Below, one piece after another: positions 1-9,646 of a stretch of 64,000 bases of DNA. The notes under the pieces were generated by a model that made no database searches, had not been told where the DNA came from, and was given only the letters and a program-made list of their open reading frames with translations. Within the stretch, counting starts at the first letter, position 1. Each line of letters begins with the position of its first letter. Both the position numbers and the translations under genes were made by a program. The stretch is from Zoogloea sp. (GTDB lineage Bacteria > Pseudomonadota > Gammaproteobacteria > Burkholderiales > Rhodocyclaceae), in the NCBI RefSeq assembly GCF_028689785.1, contig NZ_JAQVCN010000016.1:1-64000 (forward strand), written 5' to 3'.

Positions 1-8
1 CCCCCACC

Positions 9-1838
9 ATGTGTGGCATCGTTACCGCTATTGCCCGTCGCAACATCGTCCCCGTACTGCTCGAAGGCCTGCGCAAGCTGGAATACCGGGGCTATGACTC
101 CGCCGGGCTGGCCGTGCTCAAGGACGGTCAGCTCCAGCGCCTGCGTGCCGTCGGCCGCGTCGCCGAGCTCACCGCCCAGGCCGACGCCACCCAGCTTGCC
201 GCCGAGATCGGCATCGCCCACACCCGCTGGGCCACCCACGGCGTGCCCTGCGAGCGCAACGCCCACCCCCACATCTCCGACGGCCTCGCCGTGGTGCATA
301 ACGGCATCATCGAAAACTTCGAGGCCCTGCGCAGCGCCCTGCAGGCCAAGGGCTACGCCTTCACCTCCGACACCGACACCGAAGCCATCGCCCACCTGCT
401 CCACGACACCCTCAAGACCACCCCCGACCTCTTCGAGGCCGTGCGCGTCACCATCGGTCAGCTGATCGGCGCCTACGCCATCGGCGTCGTGAGCGAAGCC
501 GAACCCCACCGCGCCATCGTCGCCCGCAAGGGCTCGCCCCTGCTCCTGGGCATCGGCGAAGACGGCCACTACGCCGCTTCCGACACCGCCGCCCTGCTGC
601 AGGTCACCCGCAAGGTGGTGTACCTGGAAGACGGCGACGTGGCCGAGCTGACCCTCGAAGGCTTCCGCGTCACCCTCTCCGACGGCACCCCCGTCGAGCG
701 CCCGGTCAACATCTCCAGCCTGTCGGCTGACGCCGTCGAGCTGGGCAAGTACCGCCACTACATGCAGAAAGAGATCTTCGAGCAGCCCCAGGCCCTGGGC
801 AACACCCTCGAAATGATCGCCGGCGGTGGCGGCATCTCCCCGCAGCTCTTCGGCTCCGACGCCGTAGGCATCTTCGGCGCCACCCGCCGCGTCCTCATCC
901 TCGCCTGCGGCACCAGCTACCACGCCGGCCTCGTCGCCCGCTACTGGATCGAATCCGTCGCCAAGCTCCAGTGCACCGTCGAGATCGCCAGCGAATACCG
1001 CTACCGCGAATCCGTGCCCGACCCCGACACCCTGGTCGTCGTCATCTCCCAGTCCGGCGAAACCGCCGACACCCTGGCCGCCCTCAAGTTTGCCAAGGGC
1101 CTGGGCATGACCAAGACCCTGGCCATCTGCAACGTGCCCGAGTCCGCCATCGTCCGCGAAACCGCCCTGCGCTTCGTCACCCGCGCCGGCCCCGAGATCG
1201 GTGTCGCCTCCACCAAGGCCTTCACCACCCAGCTCGCCGCCCTGGCCCTGCTTACCCTGGCCCTGGCCAAGGTCAACGGCCACCTCAGCGAAACCGCCGA
1301 AGCCGAACACCTCACCCAGCTGCGCCACCTCCCCGTGGCCGTCGCCAAGGTCGTCGAGCTCGAACCCGAGATCGAACGCTGGGCCCAGCGTTTCGCCGAC
1401 AAGCAACACGCCCTCTTCCTGGGCCGCGGCGAGCACTACCCCATCGCCCTCGAAGGCGCCCTCAAGCTCAAGGAAATCTCCTACATCCACGCCGAGGCCT
1501 ACCCCGCCGGCGAGCTCAAGCACGGCCCCCTGGCCCTGGTGGACAAGGACATGCCCGTCATCTCCGTGGCCCCCAACGACAGCCTGCTCGAGAAGCTCAA
1601 GAGCAACCTGCAGGAAGTGAAAGCCCGCGGCGGCGAGCTCTATGTGTTTGCCGACGCCGGCAGCGAGATCCCCGAGAGCGAAGGCGTGCACATCCTGCAC
1701 CTGCCCGAACACTACGGCATGCTCTCCCCCATCCTCCACGTCATCCCCCTGCAACTGCTCAGCTACCACGCCGCGCTGGTGAAGGGCACGGATGTGGACA
1801 AGCCGCGGAATTTGGCGAAGAGCGTGACGGTGGAGTGA
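9..1838 (+). CDS. glmS: Glutamine--fructose-6-phosphate aminotransferase (isomerizing)
   Basis: Makes glucosamine-6-phosphate from fructose-6-phosphate and glutamine, the first step towards UDP-GlcNAc for peptidoglycan, LPS and the exopolysaccharide genes downstream. The protein has 609 residues, the usual size. It starts MCGIV, so the N-terminal nucleophile Cys is exposed after Met removal. A class II glutamine amidotransferase domain occupies about residues 2-220 and two SIS sugar-isomerase domains follow (ACGTSYHAG near 300, then SQSGETADT). The C-terminus ends [13 protein letters not shown], typical of the family. Only eight bases precede the start, so promoter and upstream neighbour (often glmU) are outside the window. 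glmM follows after 256 bases on the same strand. Confidence 0.98.
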   Translation: MCGIVTAIARRNIVPVLLEGLRKLEYRGYDSAGLAVLKDGQLQRLRAVGRVAELTAQADATQLAAEIGIAHTRWATHGVPCERNAHPHISDGLAVVHNGIIENFEALRSALQAKGYAFTSDTDTEAIAHLLHDTLKTTPDLFEAVRVTIGQLIGAYAIGVVSEAEPHRAIVARKGSPLLLGIGEDGHYAASDTAALLQVTRKVVYLEDGDVAELTLEGFRVTLSDGTPVERPVNISSLSADAVELGKYRHYMQKEIFEQPQALGNTLEMIAGGGGISPQLFGSDAVGIFGATRRVLILACGTSYHAGLVARYWIESVAKLQCTVEIASEYRYRESVPDPDTLVVVISQSGETADTLAALKFAKGLGMTKTLAICNVPESAIVRETALRFVTRAGPEIGVASTKAFTTQLAALALLTLALAKVNGHLSETAEAEHLTQLRHLPVAVAKVVELEPEIERWAQRFADKQHALFLGRGEHYPIALEGALKLKEISYIHAEAYPAGELKHGPLALVDKDMPVISVAPNDSLLEKLKSNLQEVKARGGELYVFADAGSEIPESEGVHILHLPEHYGMLSPILHVIPLQLLSYHAALVKGTDVDKPRNLAKSVTVE

Positions 1839-2094
1839 ACTTGCCTGTTTATATAAGAGTTTGTATGGTCGTAAATGACTAACGCTGTCGAGTTCCGGGG
1901 GGGCGCTCCCTTGCTTGGCCACGAAACGTTTCCACGACTTATTGGAGGAATTGGTTCGGTCTCGATGCGCTTGTGAACAGGGTGACCGCTGCCGGACTTC
2001 ACATCGAGAAGCGGGTGCTCCAAACGGTCTGACGCTCTTGAGGCCCGCTGTTCTGCAACCGATTCAAGCTCGTTTTATTTTCTAAGAGGTAAGA

Positions 2095-3450
2095 ATGTCC
2101 CGACGGTATTTTGGTACGGATGGCGTAAGAGGGTGCGTTGGTCAGGCGCCCATCAAGCCCGACTTCTGCATGCAGCTGGGTTACGCCGCGGGCAAGACGC
2201 TGGTGGCCCATGAGCATCTGCGCCCAGGTGAGCACCCGGCGGTGATCATTGGCAAGGACACGCGGATTTCCGGCTACATGCTGGAGTCCGTGCTGGAGGC
2301 CGGGTTTTCGGCGGCGGGGGTGGATGTGTATCTGGCCGGCCCGCTGCCCACGCCCGCCATTGCCTACCTGACCCGCGCCCTGCGCCTGCAGGTGGGCGTG
2401 GTGATTTCGGCCTCCCATAACCCGTTTGAAGACAACGGCATCAAGTTCTTCTCGGCGGCGGGCACCAAGCTCCCCGACGCGGTGGAGCTGGAGATCGAGT
2501 CCCGCCTCGACGAGCCCATGGGCTGCGAATCGTCCGCCAAACTCGGCAAGGCGCGGCGGATCGACGACGCCCGGGGGCGCTACGTGGAGTTCTGCAAGAG
2601 CACCTTCCCCAACGAGCTCGATCTGCGGAGCCTGAAGATTGCGCTCGACTGCGCCCACGGCGCCGCCTACATGGTGGCCCCCAAGGTCTTCCACGAGCTG
2701 GGGGCCGAACTCGTCGTGGTGGGCGCCGAACCCAACGGCATGAACATCAACGACAAGGTCGGGGCCACGTCACCCCAGAGCATCCGCGACGCCGTGCTGA
2801 AGAGCAGCGCCGACCTGGGCATTGCCCTCGACGGCGACGGAGACCGCATCGTTATGGTCGATGCCGACGGCGAGGTGTACGACGGCGACAAGATCCTCTA
2901 CGTGATCGCCAAGGCCGCGCAACTCAGCGGACGCCCCGTACCGGGCGTAGTCGGAACGCTGATGAGCAATCTCGGCTTCGAGCATGCCCTGGCACGCCTC
3001 GGCATCCCCTTTGCACGGGCCAAGGTGGGCGACCGCTATGTGCTGGAAGTGCTGCACGAAAAGGGCTGGACACTGGGTGGCGAAAACTCCGGCCACATCA
3101 TCTGCCTGGATCATCACACCACCGGGGACGGCATCATCGCCGGCCTGCAGGTGCTGGCGGCACTACAGAGCCACGGCCTGACCCTGAAGGAGATCTGCGC
3201 GGATCTGGTTTTCTACCCGCAGAAACTGGTCAATGTGCGGATCAAGCCCGGCTTCAACTGGGCCGCCAACGAAGCCATCAAGGCAGCCGTGGCCGCAGCA
3301 GAAGCCGAACTGGCCGACACCGGCCGCATCCTGCTCCGCCCCTCCGGCACCGAGCCTCTGCTGCGGGTGATGGTGGAAGGGCGCGATGGCGACCAGGTCT
3401 CCCGGCTTGCACACACCCTGGCGGAGATAGTCAAAGCCGCTGCGGCGTGA
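2095..3450 (+). CDS. glmM: Phosphoglucosamine mutase
   Basis: Interconverts glucosamine-6-phosphate and glucosamine-1-phosphate, the step after GlmS. The protein has 451 residues. The start motif [11 protein letters not shown], the phosphoserine loop [14 protein letters not shown] (active-site Ser at about 104), the metal loop [11 protein letters not shown] and the phosphate-binding [12 protein letters not shown] near the C-terminus are all present. An AAGAGG ribosome site lies about 6 bases before the ATG. In many relatives glmM follows ftsH-folP; here it follows glmS, which suggests a functional pairing but with a 256-base gap. A REPIN-like repeat follows the stop codon and separates it from the convergent nucleotidyltransferase gene. 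Confidence 0.98.
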   Translation: MSRRYFGTDGVRGCVGQAPIKPDFCMQLGYAAGKTLVAHEHLRPGEHPAVIIGKDTRISGYMLESVLEAGFSAAGVDVYLAGPLPTPAIAYLTRALRLQVGVVISASHNPFEDNGIKFFSAAGTKLPDAVELEIESRLDEPMGCESSAKLGKARRIDDARGRYVEFCKSTFPNELDLRSLKIALDCAHGAAYMVAPKVFHELGAELVVVGAEPNGMNINDKVGATSPQSIRDAVLKSSADLGIALDGDGDRIVMVDADGEVYDGDKILYVIAKAAQLSGRPVPGVVGTLMSNLGFEHALARLGIPFARAKVGDRYVLEVLHEKGWTLGGENSGHIICLDHHTTGDGIIAGLQVLAALQSHGLTLKEICADLVFYPQKLVNVRIKPGFNWAANEAIKAAVAAAEAELADTGRILLRPSGTEPLLRVMVEGRDGDQVSRLAHTLAEIVKAAAA

Positions 3451-3521
3451 GCCAGCCCCACACCACGCCAAGCAGCGGCCACCACCCCTACGACCGCTGC
3501 CGCGCGTTGTAGGGGTGCGTT

Positions 3522-3606
3522 GTAGGGGCGACTTCAGTCGCCCGCGCACTTCGATCAACGGCCTACCTGTGATTGGCGCTCGGAGGGCGACTGAAGTCGC
3601 CCCTAC
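3522..3606. repeat. REPIN-like inverted repeat, family A copy 1
   Basis: A 22-base arm (starting GTAGGGGCGACTTCAG) at 3522-3543 recurs as its exact reverse complement at 3585-3606. Each arm is itself palindromic around GGCGACTTCAGTCGCC. The core between the arms resembles the cores of the copies at 31118 and 32743. It sits between the convergent ends of glmM and the nucleotidyltransferase gene, a typical place for REP doublets. Confidence 0.85.
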
Positions 3607-3628
3607 GGGCTGACGACGGGCCGGTGCT

Positions 3629-4732
3629 TTACGCCCGGGCATCTCCCCAGCGCAGGGTGCAGGTGTCATCCCCCACATACACTGCGTCGCCGCTCCTATC
3701 CACGCAATACTGGGGCGACAGGATCTTCTCGGAAAAGCGCATCCCCTCGCCTATCCGTGTGTATTCAAACAGGATGCTCTTCTCTACCCGCGAGCCGGCG
3801 CGGAGGTGGCTGCCGTGGCCGATCCAGGTGGGGCCGATCACGGATGAACCAGGCTCGATGCGTACGTTTGAGCCGATATACACCGGCCCTACAATCTGCA
3901 CGCTGTCCCAGGCCACCGAGGTATTGAGCCCCACCCACACCCCCGGCCGCACCTCGGTGCCCGGCATGTGCATCTGGGCCACCTCACCGCGCAGCACCCG
4001 CTGCAGCACGTCCCAATAGTCGGTCAGCCGGCCGATGTCGATCCAGTTGAACTCGTGCCGCTGGGCATAAAACGGCACGCCCAACTCGACCAACCTGGGA
4101 AACAACTGCCCACCAATATCAAACTCCACCCCCTCGGGAATGTAGTCGAGGATCTCGGGCTCGAAAATGTAGATCCCCGTACTCGCCAGCCGCGACTTCG
4201 CCTCCTCGGGCGCAGGCTTTTCCTGGAAGGACTGGATGCGTCCCTCCACATCGGCCACCACCACCCCGTAGTTCTTCACCTGCTCCAGGGGCACTTCCAC
4301 GGTGACCACCGTGGCCAGAGCACCTTTGGCCTTGTGCTCGGCAATGGCTGCGGAAATGTCCAGATCGACAATGGCATCCCCGCACAGCACCAGCGTCGTC
4401 TCGTCGAAGAAACCACCAAAATCCTGGATCCGGCGCATCCCGCCCGCCGAGCCGAGGGGCTTGGGCACGATGTCGCCGTGGTCCCGCTTGCCCTCGTAGG
4501 AATAGCCCATCTCCACGCCCCAGCGCCGGCCGTCGCCGAAGAAATCCTCGATCTTGTAATGGTTGAACGCCACATTCACCATGATCTGCCGCACCTCATG
4601 CCGGGCCAGATGCTCGATCAGATACTCCATCAGCGGCTTGCCGAGAATGGGCACCATGGGCTTGGGCACGTTCTTAGTAAGCGGGCGCACCCGGGTTCCC
4701 TGGCCTGCGGCCAGGATCATTCCTTTTGCCAT
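3629..4732 (-). CDS. Sugar-1-phosphate nucleotidyltransferase with left-handed beta-helix tail
   Basis: Activates a sugar-1-phosphate to an NDP-sugar, probably for the exopolysaccharide. The 367-residue protein begins MAKGMILAAGQGTRVRPLT, the nucleotide-binding signature. It has the lysine motif KPMVPILGKP, the metal aspartate in LVLCGDAIVDLD, and FQEKP in the sugar-binding region. The last ~110 residues show hexapeptide-like repeats (VWVGLNTSVAWDSVQIVG, VYIGSN, TWIGHGS). The ATG at 4732 is preferred over 4789 because AAGGA lies 7 bases upstream and the family signature begins at once. It resembles GDP-mannose or glucose-1-phosphate pyrophosphorylases, but the base and sugar cannot be read from sequence. 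It is the last gene of the minus-strand polysaccharide cluster. Confidence 0.85.
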   Translation of the reverse strand: MAKGMILAAGQGTRVRPLTKNVPKPMVPILGKPLMEYLIEHLARHEVRQIMVNVAFNHYKIEDFFGDGRRWGVEMGYSYEGKRDHGDIVPKPLGSAGGMRRIQDFGGFFDETTLVLCGDAIVDLDISAAIAEHKAKGALATVVTVEVPLEQVKNYGVVVADVEGRIQSFQEKPAPEEAKSRLASTGIYIFEPEILDYIPEGVEFDIGGQLFPRLVELGVPFYAQRHEFNWIDIGRLTDYWDVLQRVLRGEVAQMHMPGTEVRPGVWVGLNTSVAWDSVQIVGPVYIGSNVRIEPGSSVIGPTWIGHGSHLRAGSRVEKSILFEYTRIGEGMRFSEKILSPQYCVDRSGDAVYVGDDTCTLRWGDARA

Positions 4733-4860
4733 CACAAGATCCTTAAACGCCATGGGCGAGCAAGCCCTGGCACAAATTGAAACGGGCACGCGTTGCTACA
4801 CCAGCGCTCCCGCGCATTACACAAAAGCGTGGGCCCTGCCACCGCCCACAGGTCAGCCCA

Positions 4861-6141
4861 TCAAAGCCGCCACACTTTCGCGCCAGCCGCTTCAAGGGCC
4901 ACCGGGTCGTAAAAGCTCTTCACATCGGTGAACACGCCTTTGGGCACCAGCTTCTCGCACAGCCGCGCCACACCCAGCTCCGCGTACACGGAATGGGCCA
5001 CTGCAGCCACAATGGCAGCCGCACGGGGCAGATCGTCCCAGGCCGTCAGGCTCACACCGTACTCGTGTTCAGCCTCGGCGGACTCAGCCACCGGATCGTG
5101 CACCAGCACGTTGCAGCCGAAGCTCTGCAGCTCGCGGATCACGTCAATGACCTTGCTGTTGCGCAGGTCGGGACAGTTTTCCTTGAAGGTCAGGCCCAGC
5201 ACGATGACGTTGGCGCCCTTGATGTTGTGCCCGGCGCTGATCATCTCCTTGACGGTCTGCTCGGCCACGTACTTGCCCATGCTGTCGTTGATGCGACGGC
5301 CGGCCAGGATGACCTGCGGGTGGTAGCCCAGCATGTCGGCCTTGTGGGTCAGATAGTAGGGATCGACGCCGATGCAGTGACCGCCCACCAGACCCGGACG
5401 GAAGGGCAGGAAGTTCCACTTGGTGCCGGCGGCCTTCAGGACTTCGATGGTGTCGATGCCGATCTTGTGGAAGATCACCGACAGCTCGTTCATCAGGGCG
5501 ATGTTGAGGTCGCGCTGGGTGTTTTCGATCACCTTGGCGGCCTCGGCCACCTTGATGGAACTGGCCGGATACACGCCGGCGGTGATCACCGCACCGTACA
5601 CTTCCTCGACCTTCTTGAGGGTCTCGGGCGTGTCGCCGGAGACCACCTTCATGATCTTGGTGACGGTGCGTTCCTTGTCGCCCGGGTTGATCCGCTCGGG
5701 GGAGTAGCCGACGTTGAAGTCCTGCTTCCACTTGAGGCCGGAGAACTTCTCGAGGATGGGGATGCACACTTCCTCGGTGGCGCCCGGATAGACGGTGGAT
5801 TCGTACACCACGATGGCACCCTTCTTGAGGTGCTTGCCGACGCTCTCGGAGGACTTCACCAAGGGAGTGAAATCCGGCTGGTGGGCGTCGTCCACCGGGG
5901 TGGGCACGGCCACGATGATGAAGTCGGCTTCGCCGATGATCTTCGGGTCGGTGCTGCAGGTGAGCTGGGTGGCGGCCTTCAGGTCTTCGGTGCTCACCTC
6001 GCCGGTCGGGTCGATGAAGCGGCCGTAGGACTCCACCTTCTCCACGGACAGGTCAAAACCGACGGTCTTCATCTTCTTGCCGAATTCGACGGCGAGGGGC
6101 AGGCCGACGTAGCCGAGGCCGATTATTGCGATTGTGGTCAT
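4861..6141 (-). CDS. tviB: UDP-N-acetylhexosamine 6-dehydrogenase (TviB/WbpO type)
   Basis: Oxidises a UDP-N-acetylhexosamine at C6 to the uronic acid in two NAD-dependent steps. The 426-residue protein has an N-terminal Rossmann motif (IIGLGYVGLPLAVEFG), the thiolation loop PGATEEVCIP, a central domain with the catalytic cysteine in GGHCIGVDPYYL (Cys about residue 264), and a C-terminal UDP-binding domain (LGLTFKENCPDLRNSKV). The GGHCIGVDPYY form is typical of TviB/WbpO/WbpA-type enzymes rather than UDP-glucose dehydrogenase. Together with the TviC-like epimerase at 21.8-22.8 kb it would make UDP-GalNAcA or UDP-GlcNAcA. The gene symbol is by similarity only. Confidence 0.9.
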   Translation of the reverse strand: MTTIAIIGLGYVGLPLAVEFGKKMKTVGFDLSVEKVESYGRFIDPTGEVSTEDLKAATQLTCSTDPKIIGEADFIIVAVPTPVDDAHQPDFTPLVKSSESVGKHLKKGAIVVYESTVYPGATEEVCIPILEKFSGLKWKQDFNVGYSPERINPGDKERTVTKIMKVVSGDTPETLKKVEEVYGAVITAGVYPASSIKVAEAAKVIENTQRDLNIALMNELSVIFHKIGIDTIEVLKAAGTKWNFLPFRPGLVGGHCIGVDPYYLTHKADMLGYHPQVILAGRRINDSMGKYVAEQTVKEMISAGHNIKGANVIVLGLTFKENCPDLRNSKVIDVIRELQSFGCNVLVHDPVAESAEAEHEYGVSLTAWDDLPRAAAIVAAVAHSVYAELGVARLCEKLVPKGVFTDVKSFYDPVALEAAGAKVWRL

Positions 6142-6168
6142 TTTTTTCCGAAAGAAATTAAAGAATAT

Positions 6169-6714
6169 TCAGGCGAACGTTTCGCACTCGGCCAGCGCCT
6201 TGCCGGCCACATCCTTGGCTGACAATTGCGGCTCGCCGGTCAGCGGCCACACCACACCCACCGTCGGGTCGTTCCAGGCCAGGCTGCGCTCGAACTGCGG
6301 GGCGTAGTAATCGGTGGTCTTGTAAAGGAAGTCGGCCCACTCGCTGGTCACCAGGAAGCCGTGGGCGAAGCCCGGCGGAATCCACAACTGACGGCTGTTC
6401 TCCTCGCTGAGCTCGACCCCCTCCCACTTACCGAAGGTCGGCGAGGCCTTGCGCAGGTCGACGGCCACGTCGAGCACCGAGCCACGCACGACGCGCACCA
6501 GCTTTCCCTGGGCTTGCTCGATCTGGTAGTGCAGACCGCGCAGCACACCTTTGCCGGAGCGGGAATGGTTGTCCTGCACGAAGTTCACCTCGAGCCCGGT
6601 GGCCTCCTGGAAAGCCCTGGCGTTGAAGCTTTCCATGAAGAAGCCGCGACTATCCCCAAAGACCTTGGGCTCAAGGATCAGCAGGCCGGGGATGGCGGTC
6701 TGGACGACGTTCAT
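6169..6714 (-). CDS. rfbC: dTDP-4-dehydrorhamnose 3,5-epimerase
   Basis: Third enzyme of dTDP-L-rhamnose synthesis; epimerises C3 and C5 of dTDP-4-keto-6-deoxyglucose. The protein has 181 residues, the family length. Recognisable blocks are GDSRGFFMESFN, FVQDNHSRSGKGVLRGLHYQ (containing the catalytic His), and WIPPGFAHGFLV. The ATG at 6714 shares one base with the TGA of rfbA (TGATG), so the two are translationally coupled; longer in-frame extensions upstream lie inside rfbA and are not coding. It is last of the rmlB-D-A-C set. Confidence 0.97.
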   Translation of the reverse strand: MNVVQTAIPGLLILEPKVFGDSRGFFMESFNARAFQEATGLEVNFVQDNHSRSGKGVLRGLHYQIEQAQGKLVRVVRGSVLDVAVDLRKASPTFGKWEGVELSEENSRQLWIPPGFAHGFLVTSEWADFLYKTTDYYAPQFERSLAWNDPTVGVVWPLTGEPQLSAKDVAGKALAECETFA

Positions 6715-7598
6715 CAGAAGACCTTTTCGTCGAGGATGCGCAGCAGGTACTGGCCGTAGCCGTTCTTGGCCAGCGGGGCGGCGAGCTTTTGCAGGTGTTC
6801 GGCATCGATCCAGCCGGCGCGCCAGGCAATTTCTTCGGGGCAGGCGATCTTGAGGCCCTGGCGCTTTTCGATGGTCTGAATGAACAGGCTGGCTTCGAGC
6901 AGGCTTTCGTGAGTGCCGGTGTCGAGCCAGGCGTGGCCGCGGCCCATTACCTGCACATCCAGCGCATCCCATTCGAGGTACTGACGGTTCACGTCGGTGA
7001 TTTCCAGTTCGCCGCGCACGCCGGGCTTCAGGTTCTTGGCCACGTCGACGACACGGTTGTCGTAGAAGTAGAGGCCAGTGACGGCGTAGCGGCTCTTCGG
7101 CACGGCAGGCTTCTCTTCGAGGCTTATGGCGCGACCATCCTTGTCGAACTCGACGACGCCGTAACGCTCGGGATCGTGCACCGGGTAGGCGAAGACGGTG
7201 GCGCCCCCGGTTTGCTGGCTGGAGGTGCGCAGGCTGGTGCCGAAGTCATGGCCGTAGAAAAGGTTGTCGCCGAGGATCAGCGCGCTGGGGCCGTTATTGA
7301 CGAAGTCCTCGCCAATGATGAAGGCTTGGGCGAGGCCGTCCGGGCTGGGCTGGACGGCATATTGCAGGTTGAGGCCCCACTGGCTGCCGTCCCCCAGCAA
7401 TTGCTGGAAGCGCGGGGTGTCCTGCGGGGTGGAGATGATCAGGATGTCGCGGATCCCCGCCAGCATCAGGGTGCTGAGGGGGTAGTAGATCATCGGCTTG
7501 TCGTACACCGGGATGAGCTGCTTGGAGACGGCCAGCGTGGCCGGATGCAGCCGGGTGCCGGAGCCGCCGGCGAGGATGATGCCTTTGCGTTGGGTCAT
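6714..7598 (-). CDS. rfbA: Glucose-1-phosphate thymidylyltransferase
   Basis: First enzyme of dTDP-L-rhamnose synthesis: joins dTTP and glucose-1-phosphate. The 294-residue protein begins [19 protein letters not shown], with the nucleotide-binding loop, then [18 protein letters not shown] and [21 protein letters not shown] carries the conserved substrate-binding Lys region. Its stop overlaps the start of rfbC. Upstream a short palindromic repeat separates it from rfbD, so the four rml genes probably share a transcript. Confidence 0.98.
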   Translation of the reverse strand: MTQRKGIILAGGSGTRLHPATLAVSKQLIPVYDKPMIYYPLSTLMLAGIRDILIISTPQDTPRFQQLLGDGSQWGLNLQYAVQPSPDGLAQAFIIGEDFVNNGPSALILGDNLFYGHDFGTSLRTSSQQTGGATVFAYPVHDPERYGVVEFDKDGRAISLEEKPAVPKSRYAVTGLYFYDNRVVDVAKNLKPGVRGELEITDVNRQYLEWDALDVQVMGRGHAWLDTGTHESLLEASLFIQTIEKRQGLKIACPEEIAWRAGWIDAEHLQKLAAPLAKNGYGQYLLRILDEKVF

Positions 7599-7633
7599 GG
7601 TGTTGTCCGTTTCAGATCGTGTCGTGGTGTGGT

Positions 7634-7655
7634 GGGCGGCTAAAGCCGCCCCTAC
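7634..7655. repeat. Solo REP-like hairpin (GGCGGCTAAAGCCGCC type)
   Basis: GGGCGGCTAAAGCCGCCC forms a 7-bp stem with a TAAA loop and is followed by CTAC. The 3' flank CCCCTAC matches the end of the family A repeats, so it may be a related solo unit. It includes the stop codon of rfbD (CTA on this strand, 7652-7654), suggesting insertion at or extension into the gene end. Confidence 0.6.
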
Positions 7656-8545
7656 AGGATTTCCTCGAGCATGCGGTCAATGCCCTGCTGCCAGGGCGGC
7701 GGGATGAGGCCGAAAGCGCGCTGCAGCTTGCCGGTATCGAGCCGGGAGTTGAGCGGGCGGGCGGCCGGGGTCGGGAAGGCACTGGTCGGCACGGGCCGAA
7801 TGGCGTCCGCGGCAACCTGGACGGGCACACCCCGGGCACGGGCAAATTCGATGACATGGCGGGCATAACCGTGCCAGGTGGTTTCGCCGGCGGCGGCCAG
7901 GTGATAGGTGCCTGCCAGCGCCGGATTCGCGAGGGCCATGCGGGCGGCGTGAGCGCTGACGTCGGCAAGCAGCTCGGCCCCAGTGGGCGCGCCGTGCTGG
8001 TCGTCGATGATGGTCAGCTTGTCACGCTCGGCGGCGAGCTTGAGCATGGTCTTGGCGAAGTTGCCGCCGCGGGCCGCATACACCCAGCTAGTGCGGAAGA
8101 TCAGGTGGCAGCAGCCGCTGGCGCGGATTCGTTCTTCGCCTTCGCACTTGGTGCGGCCATAGACGGACAGTGGCCCGGTGGTGGCGTCCTCGGTCCACGG
8201 GGTGCTGCCGCTGCCGTCGAAGACGTAGTCGGTGGAGTAATGGACCAGCAGCGCGCCGAGGGCGGCGACTTCGCGAGCCAGCACGCCGGGGGCCAGTGCG
8301 TTGAGGGCGCGGGCCAGCCCGGGTTCGCTCTCGGCCTTGTCCACTGCAGTGTGGGCAGCAGCATTGACGATGAGCCCGGGGGCGACGGCACGCACGGTGG
8401 CGGCAAGGCTTTCGGGATCGGCGAAGTCGCCCGACAGGCCGGGGGCGCCGTCGTGGTCGAGGGCGATGAGCTCACCGAGGGGCGCCAGACTGCGCTGCAA
8501 CTCCCAGCCGACCTGGCCGTTCTTGCCGAGGAGGAGAATCTTCAT
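7652..8545 (-). CDS. rfbD: dTDP-4-dehydrorhamnose reductase
   Basis: Final step of dTDP-L-rhamnose synthesis: NAD(P)H reduction of the 4-keto group. The 297-residue extended SDR protein has the Rossmann start [17 protein letters not shown], the YSTDYVFDG block, and the catalytic pair in [10 protein letters not shown] (Tyr and Lys). It begins three bases after the rfbB stop. Its stop codon lies within a small REP-like hairpin, and the repeat may have replaced the original last codons. Confidence 0.97.
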   Translation of the reverse strand: MKILLLGKNGQVGWELQRSLAPLGELIALDHDGAPGLSGDFADPESLAATVRAVAPGLIVNAAAHTAVDKAESEPGLARALNALAPGVLAREVAALGALLVHYSTDYVFDGSGSTPWTEDATTGPLSVYGRTKCEGEERIRASGCCHLIFRTSWVYAARGGNFAKTMLKLAAERDKLTIIDDQHGAPTGAELLADVSAHAARMALANPALAGTYHLAAAGETTWHGYARHVIEFARARGVPVQVAADAIRPVPTSAFPTPAARPLNSRLDTGKLQRAFGLIPPPWQQGIDRMLEEIL

Positions 8546-8548
8546 GTT

Positions 8549-9607
8549 TCAGCGGCCCGCGTAGTTGGTGTCGACCCACTCGCGGTAAGCGCCGCTGAGG
8601 ATGTGACCGACCCACGCCTGGTTGACCAGATACCACGCAACGGTCTTGCGGATGCCGGTCTCGAAGGTTTCGGCCGGGCGCCAGCCAAGCTCGCGCTCGA
8701 TCTTGCGGGCGTCGATGGCGTAGCGGCGGTCGTGGCCGGGGCGGTCGGTGACGTAGGTGATCAGGCGGCTGTAGCTGCCAGCCGGGTCCGGCTTGAGCTC
8801 GTCGAGCAGCGCACACAGGGTGTGCACGATCTCGATGTTCGGCTTTTCGTTCCAGCCACCCACGTTGTACACCTCGCCGGGGGTGCCCTTGGCGAGCACC
8901 GCGCGGATGGCGCTGCAGTGGTCGGTCACGTACAGCCAGTCGCGGATTTGCTGGCCGTCGCCATAGACGGGCAGCGGTTTGCCGGCCAACGCATTGGCGA
9001 TCATCAGCGGGATGAGCTTCTCGGGGAAATGATACGGGCCGTAGTTGTTGGAGCAGTTGCTGGTGGTCACCGGCAGGCCGTAGGTGTGGTGCCAGGCGCG
9101 CACCAGGTGGTCGGAGGCAGCCTTGCTGGCCGAATACGGGCTGTTGGGCTCGTAGGTCTTGGTCTCTGAAAAGGCCGGGGCATTGGGACCGAGGGAGCCG
9201 TACACCTCGTCGGTGCTCACGTGATGGAAGCGGAACGCGGCCTTGCCGGCTTCTTCAAGGCTCATCCAGTGGCCACGGGCGGCTTCGAGCAGGGTGAAGG
9301 TGCCATTCACGTTGGTACGCACGAAGTCGCCAGGGCCGTGGATGGAGCGATCGACGTGGCTTTCGGCGGCAAAGTGGACGATGGCACGGGGCTGGTGCTC
9401 GGCGAACAGGCGGTCGACCAGCTCACGGTCGCAGATGTCGCCCTGCACGAAGATGTGCCGCGGGTCGCCCTTCAGGGAGGCGAGGTTCTCGAGGTTGCCC
9501 GCGTAGGTCAGGGCGTCCAGGTTCACTACCGGTTCGTCGCTCACCGAGAGCCAGTCCAGTACGAAGTTTGCGCCGATGAAGCCGGCGCCGCCGGTTACGA
9601 GAATCAT
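8549..9607 (-). CDS. rfbB: dTDP-glucose 4,6-dehydratase
   Basis: Second step of dTDP-L-rhamnose synthesis, NAD-dependent dehydration of dTDP-glucose. The protein has 352 residues. Motifs are the cofactor loop [25 protein letters not shown], the catalytic [10 protein letters not shown], and [15 protein letters not shown] containing the catalytic Tyr-xxx-Lys. It is the first of the four rml genes in transcription order, following the glycosyltransferase at 9.6-10.8 kb with a gap of about 40 bases. Confidence 0.98.
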   Translation of the reverse strand: MILVTGGAGFIGANFVLDWLSVSDEPVVNLDALTYAGNLENLASLKGDPRHIFVQGDICDRELVDRLFAEHQPRAIVHFAAESHVDRSIHGPGDFVRTNVNGTFTLLEAARGHWMSLEEAGKAAFRFHHVSTDEVYGSLGPNAPAFSETKTYEPNSPYSASKAASDHLVRAWHHTYGLPVTTSNCSNNYGPYHFPEKLIPLMIANALAGKPLPVYGDGQQIRDWLYVTDHCSAIRAVLAKGTPGEVYNVGGWNEKPNIEIVHTLCALLDELKPDPAGSYSRLITYVTDRPGHDRRYAIDARKIERELGWRPAETFETGIRKTVAWYLVNQAWVGHILSGAYREWVDTNYAGR

Positions 9608-9646
9608 GGATTATTACCAATACAAGAAAATAGAAGAGATTTCGGA

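Noticed and set aside
1763-2023. Minus-strand open frame of 86 codons containing [13 protein letters not shown]
   Set aside because: It is the antisense reading of the conserved glmS C-terminus, a pattern repeatedly misannotated, and its remainder is non-coding gap sequence.
4777-6222. Long plus-strand frame of 481 codons opposite the UDP-sugar dehydrogenase
   Set aside because: It is the mirror of a GC-rich gene with strong codon bias; the minus-strand frame has all catalytic motifs. The same holds for other long frames opposite phaC, ffh, rimO and wzc.
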